A program made the position numbers and the translations under genes. Under the pieces are notes generated by a model, which did no database searches, was not told where the DNA came from, and saw only the letters and a program-made list of their open reading frames with translations. A stretch of DNA of 64,000 nt, from assembly GCF_042682685.1 (NCBI RefSeq), contig NZ_JBHUHX010000001.1:1-64000 (forward strand), written 5' to 3'. Shown piece after piece: positions 35,119 to 42,940 of the stretch (its first letter is position 1; each line of letters opens with the position of its first letter). The stretch is from Imhoffiella fuscus (GTDB taxonomy: Bacteria > Pseudomonadota > Gammaproteobacteria > Chromatiales > Chromatiaceae).

Positions 35119-35193
35119 CGGGGGTGTCGACAGCAGGGATGCTGTCGTCAAGCGTACAGGGATGTATTCACCGCGTCCCCCGGCAGCCGTCAC
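35108..35193 (+). repeat. Large intergenic stem-loop
   Basis: A 17-base inverted repeat with one mismatch (arms 35108-35124 and 35177-35193, starting GTGACGGCTG and ending CAGCCGTCAC) encloses an 8-bp hairpin CGACAGCA / TGCTGTCG (35128-35135, 35140-35147). The left arm overlaps the last codons of the dehydrogenase. It could be a REP/BIME-like element, a transcription attenuator or an mRNA-processing structure between the first and later genes of the cluster. Confidence 0.7.
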
Positions 35194-35238
35194 TCGGCCC
35201 GGAAGGGCATCCATGACCACTGACCTTCGAGGGCCTCT

Positions 35239-35649
35239 ATGTACGGTATTCGCGTTCGCGATCACATCATGATCGCCCACAGCTTCCAGGGCGAGGTCTT
35301 CGGTCCGGCCCAGCGGCTCCACGGCGCGACCTATGTGGTCGACGTTGAGTTCCGGCGCGAGGCCCTGGACGCTGACAATCTGGTCGTCGACATCGGGCTC
35401 GCCGGCCAGGCGCTGCGCCAGGTGCTGGACGCGCTCGACTACCGGAACCTGGACGAGCTCCCGGAGCTGACCGGGCAGAACACCACCACCGAGTTCCTCG
35501 CCCGCCACATCTTCGATGCCATGGCCCGACGCATCGCCGAGGGCGAGCTCGGGACCGCCGCCATGGCCCTGCCCGGCATGCGTGTCGAGCTGGCCGAGTC
35601 ACATCGCGCCTGGGCCTTCTTCGAGGGTCCACTCCCAGAGGCGGTATGA
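35239..35649 (+). CDS. T-fold protein of the 6-pyruvoyltetrahydropterin synthase/QueD family, atypical active site
   Basis: 136 aa. The tunnelling fold is evident: VRDHIMIAHSF, RLHGATYVVDVEF, VVDIGLAGQAL, NTTTEFLARHIF and RVELAES. In PTPS and QueD three His bind zinc and a Cys-Asp-His set is catalytic. Here His14 and His28 remain, but the third zinc His (HGH) is Ala30, the catalytic Cys is Ala24, and the DH pair is Asp67-Tyr68; Glu120 that grips the pterin ring is present. Pterin-like substrate binding is plausible, the standard lyase reaction is not. It lies between a dehydrogenase and a glycosyltransferase, overlapping the latter by 4 bases. Confidence 0.8.
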   Translation: MYGIRVRDHIMIAHSFQGEVFGPAQRLHGATYVVDVEFRREALDADNLVVDIGLAGQALRQVLDALDYRNLDELPELTGQNTTTEFLARHIFDAMARRIAEGELGTAAMALPGMRVELAESHRAWAFFEGPLPEAV

Positions 35650-36740
35650 GCCGAAGGCTCTGGTTCCTGATCCCCGGTGACCCGGACACGCCGACCGGCG
35701 GCTACGTCTACGATCGCCGGATCGCCGCCGGTCTCGCCGACGCCGGCTGGCGCATCGAGCACCGGCGGCTCGACGAAAGCTTTCCGAACCCCTCGCAGAC
35801 CGCCCTGGATCATGCCCGCCAGACATTGGCCGAGATCCCGGACGAGGCGCTGGTGCTGATCGACGGTCTGGCGCTCGGCGCCATGCCATCCCTGGTTCGC
35901 GATGCATGCCGGAGGCTTCGGATCGTCGCTCTGGTGCATCATCCATTGGCCGATGAGACCGGGCTTGCACCGGCACAGCGGGCCGAGCTCGAAGACAGCG
36001 AGACCCGAGCACGGGCTGCCGTGCGCGGGACCATCGTCACCAGCCGCTTCACCGCCGGCAGACTGATCCGCTACGGGGTGCCAGCCGAGCGCCTGCGTGT
36101 GGTCGAGCCCGGCGTGAATCCGAGCCCCAGGGCCCAGGGCAGCAGTGGGGATTCGCTGTCGCTCATCTGCGTGGCGACCCTGACCGAGCGCAAGGGGCAC
36201 GACGTCCTGCTCGCCGCCCTGGCCGGGCTCCGCGACCTGCCGTGGCGACTCGACTGCATTGGCGACCTGGACAGGGACCCAGTCTGGTCCGGTCGCATTC
36301 TCGATCAGTGCGAGCGTCTGGGTCTGGCTGACCGGGTCCAGTTCACCGGGGCATTGCCCCCGCAGGTTCTTGAGCAGCGTTACCAGAGCGCCGACCTGGC
36401 GGTGCTCGCGACCCGCTTCGAGGGCTATGGCATGGTCGTTACCGAGGCCGTAGCCTATGGGTTGCCGATGGTACTGACCTCTGGGGGTGCCGCTGCGGAG
36501 ACCCTGCCGGACGGGGCCGGTATCCTGGTTCCGGTGGACGATGTCGCAGCACTGCGTCAGGCATTGCGGAGTCTCCTCTCCGACCCCGAAAAACGCGCGC
36601 GTCTTGCAGAAACGGCCTGGCGTGCCGCTCTGACGTTACCGTCTTGGAGCCAGGCGGTGAGGGCGTTCTCCGCTGTGCTGGATGATGTGGGGACACTGCC
36701 GGCACCACTCGACCCAGCGAGCATCCATGTCCAAAGTTGA
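35646..36740 (+). CDS. Glycosyltransferase family 4
   Basis: 364 aa GT-B enzyme. N-terminal domain opens with LWFLIPGDPDTPTGGYVYDRRI; the C-terminal nucleotide-sugar domain contains CVATLTERKGHDVLLAAL and the EX7E motif in FEGYGMVVTEAVAYGLPMV, with acidic DDVAAL after it. Retaining transfer of a sugar from a nucleotide donor is expected. The acceptor is unknown; its overlaps with the T-fold gene (ATGA-type) and the methyltransferase gene (14 bases) suggest it modifies the product of this cluster. No signal or TM: cytoplasmic. Confidence 0.85.
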   Translation: MSRRLWFLIPGDPDTPTGGYVYDRRIAAGLADAGWRIEHRRLDESFPNPSQTALDHARQTLAEIPDEALVLIDGLALGAMPSLVRDACRRLRIVALVHHPLADETGLAPAQRAELEDSETRARAAVRGTIVTSRFTAGRLIRYGVPAERLRVVEPGVNPSPRAQGSSGDSLSLICVATLTERKGHDVLLAALAGLRDLPWRLDCIGDLDRDPVWSGRILDQCERLGLADRVQFTGALPPQVLEQRYQSADLAVLATRFEGYGMVVTEAVAYGLPMVLTSGGAAAETLPDGAGILVPVDDVAALRQALRSLLSDPEKRARLAETAWRAALTLPSWSQAVRAFSAVLDDVGTLPAPLDPASIHVQS

Positions 36741-37566
36741 CACCAAAGAACGCTTCTCGGCGGACTGGCTCAGCCTGCGGGAGCCGGCGGATCACAGGTC
36801 CAGATCCCCTTTGGTGCTGTCCCAGGTCCGTCGCTGGGCGGTCGATCATGATCTGCTACGGATCATCGATCTCGGCTGCGGTTCCGGCTCCAACCTGCGC
36901 TATCTGTGCCCGAGGCTGTCGGTCCGGCAGCACTGGGTTTGCGTGGACCAGGATCCCGAGCTGATCGACCGTCTGACTGCGACCCTCCCGAGTTCACCGC
37001 AGCTCGCCGGTTTGAGCACCCGCGTCGATAGACTCCAGACGCAGGGGCTGCTCGCGGACATCGACTCGCGTACCCTGGTGACAGCAAGCGCACTACTGGA
37101 CCTGGTGTCCGAGGATTGGCTCGCAGATTTGGTTGCCGCCTGTCACCGCAGTGGTGCCGCGCTGCTCGTCGCCATGACCTATGATGGCCGTGTCGAGATC
37201 CACCCCGAGAATCCCTCGGATGGCTGGATCCTCGACCGCTTCGATCGCGATCAGCGCCGCGACAAGGGACTGGGCCCGGCGCTCGGACCCACGGCGGCCC
37301 AGAGGCTGCAAGCGCTCGCCGAGGCACAAGGCTTCAAGGTCCACCAATCCAGATCGGACTGGCTGCTGGACGGAGACGACCGTGACCTCATGACCCAACT
37401 GATCGAGGGCTGGGCCGAGGCTGTCTCGCGCCAGGCACCGTCCGAGACCGACCGCATCGAGGCATGGCATCGCCAGCGGAGGCAAGACCTGGTATCACGC
37501 ACGCTATCGATCCGCGTCGGCCACCAGGATCTCTTCTTGGAACCCTCATTCCCTTCGCGCCCTTAG
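36727..37566 (+). CDS. SAM-dependent methyltransferase
   Basis: 279 aa from the ATG at 36727, inside the end of the glycosyltransferase gene. Class I fold with motif I IIDLGCGSGSNLRYL, an acidic residue after strand 2 (CVDQDPELIDRL) and SALLDLVSEDWL. The C-terminal half carries a Trp/Asp-rich substrate region (SRSDWLLDGDDRD). Methyl acceptor unknown; its position suggests the glycosylated or pterin-like product of the cluster. Confidence 0.8.
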   Translation: MSKVDTKERFSADWLSLREPADHRSRSPLVLSQVRRWAVDHDLLRIIDLGCGSGSNLRYLCPRLSVRQHWVCVDQDPELIDRLTATLPSSPQLAGLSTRVDRLQTQGLLADIDSRTLVTASALLDLVSEDWLADLVAACHRSGAALLVAMTYDGRVEIHPENPSDGWILDRFDRDQRRDKGLGPALGPTAAQRLQALAEAQGFKVHQSRSDWLLDGDDRDLMTQLIEGWAEAVSRQAPSETDRIEAWHRQRRQDLVSRTLSIRVGHQDLFLEPSFPSRP

Positions 37567-37590
37567 CGCCTTTGCGGTTCAACCATATCC

Positions 37591-38340
37591 ATGTTCGAGC
37601 TCGACCGGATCACCAAGCGCTACGGCCCCTCGCTGGCACTCGACGCCATCCGGCTGAGGATCGCACGCGGTCGCACGACGGCGCTGATCGGCCCCTCCGG
37701 CTGCGGCAAGTCGACCCTGCTGCGGATCCTGATCGGTCTGATCGAGCCGGATGCCGGGCAGGTCCGTTTCGACGGAGAGACGCTGGAGCGGACGCGGATC
37801 CGGGCCCAGCGGCAGCGGATGGGCTACGTCATCCAGCAGGGCGGTCTCTTTCCGCATCTGACGGCGCGCGAGAACGTCGCCCTCATGGCCCGCTTCCTGA
37901 AATGGGACGCCGACCGCATCGAGACGCGTCTGACCGCACTCATGGAGCTGACGCATTTCCCCCGCTCGGCGCTGGACCGCTATCCGACCGAGCTGTCCGG
38001 CGGTCAGAACCAGCGTGTGGGGCTCATGCGGGCCCTGATGCTGGACCCGGAGGTACTGCTGCTCGACGAACCGCTGGGCGCACTGGACCCCATGATCCGC
38101 TTCGAGCTTCAGGAGGATCTGAAGCGGATCTTCGCCGCCCTGGACAAGACGGTCGTTCTGGTGACCCACGACCTGGCCGAGGCGGCCTTCCTCGGTGAGC
38201 GCATCGTCCTGATGCGCGAGGGACGGATCGTCCAGAGCGGCAGCCTCGACGAGATGATCCGCGCGCCGGCCGAGCCCTTCGTCGAGCGGTTCGTGCGCGC
38301 CCAGCGCAGCCATCTGACCGCACTCGGCGCCGAGGCATGA
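37591..38340 (+). CDS. ABC transporter ATP-binding protein, osmoprotectant/QAT type
   Basis: 249 aa. Walker A GPSGCGKSTLLRIL, Q-loop QQGGLFPHLTARENV, signature LSGGQNQRVGLMRAL, Walker B VLLLDEPLGALDP and H-loop VTHDLAEA. Closest in type to OpuBA/OpuCA/ProV ATPases of the quaternary-amine uptake family, but without the CBS domains of ProV/OpuAA. It overlaps the fused binding protein-permease gene by 4 bases. Confidence 0.88.
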   Translation: MFELDRITKRYGPSLALDAIRLRIARGRTTALIGPSGCGKSTLLRILIGLIEPDAGQVRFDGETLERTRIRAQRQRMGYVIQQGGLFPHLTARENVALMARFLKWDADRIETRLTALMELTHFPRSALDRYPTELSGGQNQRVGLMRALMLDPEVLLLDEPLGALDPMIRFELQEDLKRIFAALDKTVVLVTHDLAEAAFLGERIVLMREGRIVQSGSLDEMIRAPAEPFVERFVRAQRSHLTALGAEA

Positions 38341-39860
38341 GCACGCTTCCGTCCGGCTCGCGTTGGCTGCTGCTCTTCCCCTTGGTGCTGGGGCTGCTCG
38401 CGGGCTGCGGCCGGTCGGACGGCGAGATCCGCATCGGCAGCAAGAAGTTCACCGAGGGGATCATTCTCGGCGAGGTGCTGCGCGGCCTGGTCGCCGAGAC
38501 CGGGCTCCCGGTGCGCCACCGCCGCGCGCTCGGCGGGACCCGGATCGTCTTCAATGCCCTGGAGAGCGGCGAGATCGACGCCTATGTCGACTATACGGGC
38601 ACCTTGCTCCATGAGGTCTTGGCAGAGGACAAGGCCGCGCAGGGGCGAACGCTGAGCGAGCGGCTCGCCGAGCGGGGCATCCGTCTCGCCGGCTCGATCG
38701 GATTCCAAAACAACTATGCGCTCGGCATGCCCGAGGCGCGGGCCGAGGCCCTGGGGATCGAGCGCATCTCGGATCTGCGCGACCATCCCGAACTCCGATT
38801 CCGTTTCGGCAACGAGTTCATGGACCGCGCCGACGGCTGGGCGGGGCTCCGATCCTTCTACGGACTGCCGCAGCGCGACGTGCGCGGTATCGAGCACGAG
38901 CTGGCCTACCGCGCGCTCGCCAGCGGCGAGGCCGATCTGACCGATCTCTACACCACGGACGCCGAGATCGCCTATTACCATCTGCGACCGTTGCGCGATG
39001 ATCGAGACTGGTTCACCCGCTACGATGCGGTGCTGCTCTACCGGGCCGATCTGGCGCAACGGTCGCCGGAGGCCGTGACGGCACTCGAACGCGTCCTGGG
39101 CCTGATTGATGCGAGGCACATGATTGCGATGAACGCCGCCGTCCAGATCGAGGGACGCACCGAGTCGCAGGTCGCCGGCGAGCTGCTGCGCGAGCGACTT
39201 GGCATCCTCGACGCGGCCGAGACCAAGGGTCTCCTGGCGCGCCTGGTCCAGCGCACCCTGGAGCATCTCACCCTGGTCGGCGTCTCGCTCTTCGCCGCCG
39301 TGCTGGCCGCCGTTCCTCTCGGGCTGCTCGCCGCGCACCGGCCGCGACTGGGGCAGGTCGTTCTCGCCGGGGTCGGCATCGCCCAGACCATCCCGGCGCT
39401 GGCCCTGCTGGTCCTCATGATCCCCTTCTTCGGGATCGGCGCGGGCCCGGCTCTGGTCGCGCTCTTCCTCTACAGCCTGCTGCCGATCGTGCGCAACACC
39501 CACGCGGGTATCCGTGGCATCCCGGCCGCCACCATCGAGTCCGCCGAGGCGCTGGGACTGCCCGCCAGCGCGCGTCTGCGTCTGATCGAGCTGCCCCTGG
39601 CGTTGCCGACCATCCTGGCCGGCATCAAGACGGCGGCCGTCATCAACGTCGGTGCGGCCACCCTAGGCGCCCTGATCGGCGCCGGCGGCTACGGACAGCC
39701 GATCCTCACCGGCATCCGGCTCGACGACATGGGGCTGATCCTGGAGGGCGCGATCCCGGCCGCCGTCCTGGCGGTGACGGTCCAGTGGCTGTTCGAGCGG
39801 GCCGAGCGCGCTGCACTGCCGCGCGGCATTCGCGGGCTCGGTGGCGAACGGGCGGCTTGA
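38337..39860 (+). CDS. Fused substrate-binding lipoprotein and permease, OpuB/QAT type
   Basis: 507 aa. A lipoprotein leader ends LLAGC (lipidated Cys24). Residues 28-300 are a periplasmic glycine-betaine/choline-type binding domain (RIGSKKFTEGIILGEVL, AYVDYTGT, LTDLYTTDAEIAYY). Residues 310-500 are a BPD permease with about six helices and the EAA-like loop GIPAATIESAEALGLPASARL. Fusions in this class usually put the permease first; here the binding domain is N-terminal and would be doubly anchored by lipid and membrane helices. The substrate could be an osmolyte or the product or precursor of the neighbouring cluster. Confidence 0.87.
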   Translation: MSTLPSGSRWLLLFPLVLGLLAGCGRSDGEIRIGSKKFTEGIILGEVLRGLVAETGLPVRHRRALGGTRIVFNALESGEIDAYVDYTGTLLHEVLAEDKAAQGRTLSERLAERGIRLAGSIGFQNNYALGMPEARAEALGIERISDLRDHPELRFRFGNEFMDRADGWAGLRSFYGLPQRDVRGIEHELAYRALASGEADLTDLYTTDAEIAYYHLRPLRDDRDWFTRYDAVLLYRADLAQRSPEAVTALERVLGLIDARHMIAMNAAVQIEGRTESQVAGELLRERLGILDAAETKGLLARLVQRTLEHLTLVGVSLFAAVLAAVPLGLLAAHRPRLGQVVLAGVGIAQTIPALALLVLMIPFFGIGAGPALVALFLYSLLPIVRNTHAGIRGIPAATIESAEALGLPASARLRLIELPLALPTILAGIKTAAVINVGAATLGALIGAGGYGQPILTGIRLDDMGLILEGAIPAAVLAVTVQWLFERAERAALPRGIRGLGGERAA

Positions 39861-39862
39861 GT

Positions 39863-40840
39863 TCAGACGATCCGCTGCAACCCCGCTGGCGGGCGATCCA
39901 CGCGTCCGTCGCGGGGGCGGCGCATGTCCATGTCGTAGAGGACGTCCTTGCCCATGCGATAGAGGCGAGCGCTGGGGCAGATGGCATTGCGCAGCAGGTC
40001 GCTCGTCGGCGGCGAGAGGCCGAGTCGTCCGCCGCCGATCAGGAGCGGCGCGATCGCGACTTGCAGCCGATCCACCAGATTCTCGGCCACGAAGGCCGAG
40101 ACGATCATGCCGCCGCCCTCGATGAAGAGGGTCCGGATGCCGAACTCGGCGAGCACCTCGACCACTGCCGCCAGGTCGAGACGACCGGCGCGGGTCGGGA
40201 CACCGATCAGGCGTCCCCGTTCGGGGACGGGGCCTGGCTCATGCAGCCGGGCCTCGTCGCACACCAGCCAGGTCTCCGCGCTTCCATCGGTGAAGATTGC
40301 GAGATCGGGGGGCAGTCGGCGGCAGCGGTCGAGGACGACCCGGACGGCATTGTCCCCGGCGACCAGGCGGGTCGTGAGCCTGGGATTGTCGCAGGCGGCG
40401 GTCTCGGTTCCCACCAGGACGGCATCCGAGAGGGCGCGCATCCGATGCAGATGGCGCAGATTCTCGTCGCCGGTCACGTAGCAGGAGTCCCCGTTGGCGG
40501 TCGCCACACAGCTGTCGATGCTCTGTCCCAGGTGGGCGACGACCGTGAATCCCTCGGTGACCGGAGCGCACAGCGGCAGATAGAGTTCGGAGAGCGAGCG
40601 CATGGGCTCCTGAGTCGGTGTCTCGGGCAGGTGCCAGCCGTCTTTGGGGCACCAGCGGATCGTTGCGCCACCCTGTCCCTCGGGCACGGGCCGGAGCAGG
40701 GGATCCGGGCCATCGCAGAGCGCGAAACCGGTCAGGATCCCCGGGGCCAGTTCACCCGAGCGCATCAGACGCGAGGCGGCGAGGATCAGGGACCAAAGAC
40801 GCTCTTCGGCGTCGGCTTCGGGGCTTGGATCCATGCGCAT
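39863..40840 (-). CDS. RibD C-terminal/DHFR-like reductase
   Basis: 325 aa from the ATG at 40840 (a longer frame reaches 40963). The C-terminal half is the RibD reductase/dihydrofolate reductase-like fold: VVAHLGQSIDSCVAT, RMRALSDAVLVGTETAACDNPRLTTR, LFIEGGGMIVSAFVAENLVDRL and APLLIGGG. The N-terminal 130 residues have no clear relatives and lack the deaminase zinc motif of full RibD. Family members reduce pyrimidine or pterin intermediates with NADPH. Its end lies 2 bases from the permease stop, convergent with the cluster, so it is probably functionally associated but expressed separately. Confidence 0.8.
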   Translation of the reverse strand: MRMDPSPEADAEERLWSLILAASRLMRSGELAPGILTGFALCDGPDPLLRPVPEGQGGATIRWCPKDGWHLPETPTQEPMRSLSELYLPLCAPVTEGFTVVAHLGQSIDSCVATANGDSCYVTGDENLRHLHRMRALSDAVLVGTETAACDNPRLTTRLVAGDNAVRVVLDRCRRLPPDLAIFTDGSAETWLVCDEARLHEPGPVPERGRLIGVPTRAGRLDLAAVVEVLAEFGIRTLFIEGGGMIVSAFVAENLVDRLQVAIAPLLIGGGRLGLSPPTSDLLRNAICPSARLYRMGKDVLYDMDMRRPRDGRVDRPPAGLQRIV

Positions 40841-41042
40841 CGCTCCATCGGCAGGCCGGGGAGCATCGGTCGCGGCGGATCGAACCGATGCTCCAAGATC
40901 GGATGACAACTGACATGGTGTCGGCGTTCTATGGCTCAATCCCCACCCCTTGGATGAGGACATGTCGGGGTAACCCCAGTCTTGCGGCTCCTTGTATAGT
41001 GATCCGCCCTGTTATGGCTGTCTTGAATCCTGGAGGATCGAA

Positions 41043-42386
41043 GTGGAATTGATAACGGCTTGGGTAAATACCTTGAACGGCATCGTCTGGGGTCCACCGA
41101 TGTTGGTGCTGATCCTCGGTGTCGGTTTCTTCCTCATGATGGGCCTGCGTCTGATGCCGCTGGCCAAGCTCGGTTACGGTTTTCGCATGCTATGGCGCGG
41201 CCGCGTCAAGCAGGGCGATGGCGATATCCCGTCCTATCAGGCGCTGATGACGGCGCTGTCCGCGACGGTGGGCACGGGTAACATCGCCGGCGTGGCGACC
41301 GCCATCTTTCTCGGCGGTCCGGGCGCGCTCTTCTGGATGTGGTGCACCGCGCTCGTCGGCATGGCCACCAAGTACGCCGAGGCGGTGCTGGCGGTGCACT
41401 ATCGCGAGGTGGACGCCAAGGGCAACCATCTCGGCGGTCCCATGTATTACATCAAGCTGGGTCTGGGCGAAAAATGGCTGTGGATGGCGACGGCCTTCGC
41501 CCTGTTCGGTCTGTTCGCCGGATTCGGGATCGGCAACACGGTCCAGGCCAATTCGGTCGCGCGTGCCGCCGCCGATGCCTTTGGGATTCCCTTCTGGGTC
41601 AGTGGCGCCGCGATGGCGGTCTTCGCCGGTCTGGTCCTGATCGGTGGCATCAAGCGTATCGGCGAGGTTTCGGCCGCCCTGGTGCCTCTCATGGCGATCA
41701 TCTATCTGCTGGGCGGACTGTTCGTGCTCGCGACCAATCTCGATCAGATCGGACCGGCCTTCGATCTCATCTTCACCCATGCCTTCACGCCCACGGCGGC
41801 GAGCGGCGGATTCGCTGGCGCGACCGTGGCGGCGGCCATCCAGTTCGGTGTGGCGCGCGGCGTCTTCTCCAACGAGGCGGGCTTGGGAAGCGCTCCGATC
41901 GCCCATGCCGCCGCCCAGACCAGCGATCCGGTCGCGCAGGGCACGGTCGCCATGTTGGGGACCTTCATCGACACCCTCGTCATCTGCACCATCACCGGTC
42001 TGGTGATCATGGTCTCGGGCGTCTGGGACTCCGGTGCGACCGGCGCGGCGCTCTCGACCAGCGCCTTCGAGCAGGCGTTGCCTGGGTTCGGTGCCTATAT
42101 CGTTGCGATCGGTCTGATGCTCTTCGCCTATACGACGACGCTGGGTTGGAGCGTTTACGGCGAACGCTGCGCCGAATATCTCTTCGGTGAGCGCATCATC
42201 GTGCCGTTTCGGGTGATTTGGGTCGTGGTGTTGCCGCTCGGGGCCATGGCGCAGCTCGACTTCGTCTGGCTGGTGGCCGACACGCTCAATGCGCTCATGG
42301 CCATCCCCAACCTGGTCGCGCTGTTGCTGCTGAGTCCGGTGGTGTTTCGATTGACTCGAGAGTATTTCGCCCGCAAGCCCGTCTGA
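41043..42386 (+). CDS. AGCS-family sodium:alanine/glycine symporter
   Basis: 447 aa from the GTG at 41043 with GGAGG 6 bases upstream. About 11 TM helices; family motifs TALSATVGTGNIAGVATAIF, GGPMYYIKLGLG, FGIGNTVQANSVA and NEAGLGSAPIAHAAAQT. It imports alanine or glycine with Na+. Monocistronic between the reductase gene and bolA, with a strong stem-loop just after it. Confidence 0.92.
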   Translation: MELITAWVNTLNGIVWGPPMLVLILGVGFFLMMGLRLMPLAKLGYGFRMLWRGRVKQGDGDIPSYQALMTALSATVGTGNIAGVATAIFLGGPGALFWMWCTALVGMATKYAEAVLAVHYREVDAKGNHLGGPMYYIKLGLGEKWLWMATAFALFGLFAGFGIGNTVQANSVARAAADAFGIPFWVSGAAMAVFAGLVLIGGIKRIGEVSAALVPLMAIIYLLGGLFVLATNLDQIGPAFDLIFTHAFTPTAASGGFAGATVAAAIQFGVARGVFSNEAGLGSAPIAHAAAQTSDPVAQGTVAMLGTFIDTLVICTITGLVIMVSGVWDSGATGAALSTSAFEQALPGFGAYIVAIGLMLFAYTTTLGWSVYGERCAEYLFGERIIVPFRVIWVVVLPLGAMAQLDFVWLVADTLNALMAIPNLVALLLLSPVVFRLTREYFARKPV

Positions 42387-42392
42387 TCGTTT

Positions 42393-42423
42393 GCGAAGCC
42401 GTCGCGGGTCGCGGCGGCTTCGC
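42393..42423. terminator. Stem-loop between convergent symporter and bolA genes
   Basis: GCGAAGCCGTCGCG pairs with CGCGGCGGCTTCGC across a GGT loop, a 14-bp stem with one T-G wobble. It sits between the two convergent stops and probably terminates both, though no T run follows. Confidence 0.65.
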
Positions 42424-42450
42424 GTCCTCAATTCGATGTGCCCCGTCGGC

Positions 42451-42765
42451 TCAGGCGATCTTCGATCCGCCGAGACAGGGGGGGGATTTGGGAGCGCCGC
42501 CCTTGGCGTGCCATTCCTTCGGCGTCCAGGTATGCATGGTCAGTGCATGCAGTCCCAGATCGAACTCGTCGCCCAGCACGTCGTTGACTCGACGATGGCG
42601 CGCGATCAGCGGAATGCCCTCGAAACTTTCGCTGACCACCAGAAGCTTGAAATGGGACTCGGCATCCGGTGGGACCGCGTGCATGTAGGTCTCGTCGACG
42701 ATGTCCAGATGGATGGGCGTGAATGTCTTCTGCAATCGCTCCTCGATCCGCGCTTTCCGGCTCAT
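42451..42765 (-). CDS. bolA: BolA family protein
   Basis: 104 aa from the ATG at 42765, preceded by a strong AGGAGGC ribosome site; the in-frame extension to 42930 is unrelated. The BolA fold is shown by RIEERLQKTFTPIHLDIVDET, SHFKLLVVSESFEG and LIARHRRVNDVLGDEF. The invariant His after LHALTMHTWTP can ligate a 2Fe-2S cluster with monothiol glutaredoxin. BolA proteins act in Fe-S trafficking and stress or cell-shape control. Confidence 0.92.
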   Translation of the reverse strand: MSRKARIEERLQKTFTPIHLDIVDETYMHAVPPDAESHFKLLVVSESFEGIPLIARHRRVNDVLGDEFDLGLHALTMHTWTPKEWHAKGGAPKSPPCLGGSKIA

Positions 42766-42940
42766 GTCTGCCTCCTCTTTGGGTGCCTTTCGGCATGATA
42801 GTGGCGTCCGGCCGATGGGAACGCCGTTTTCCATCCAGGATATTAGTTGATTTCCGTGTGCGAATTGACCGTGACGACCCTCATTGGACCGGGCGTCACG
42901 GGGAGGTGGGGGCGCGGGGGCGAACCCCAACAGCGGCGGT

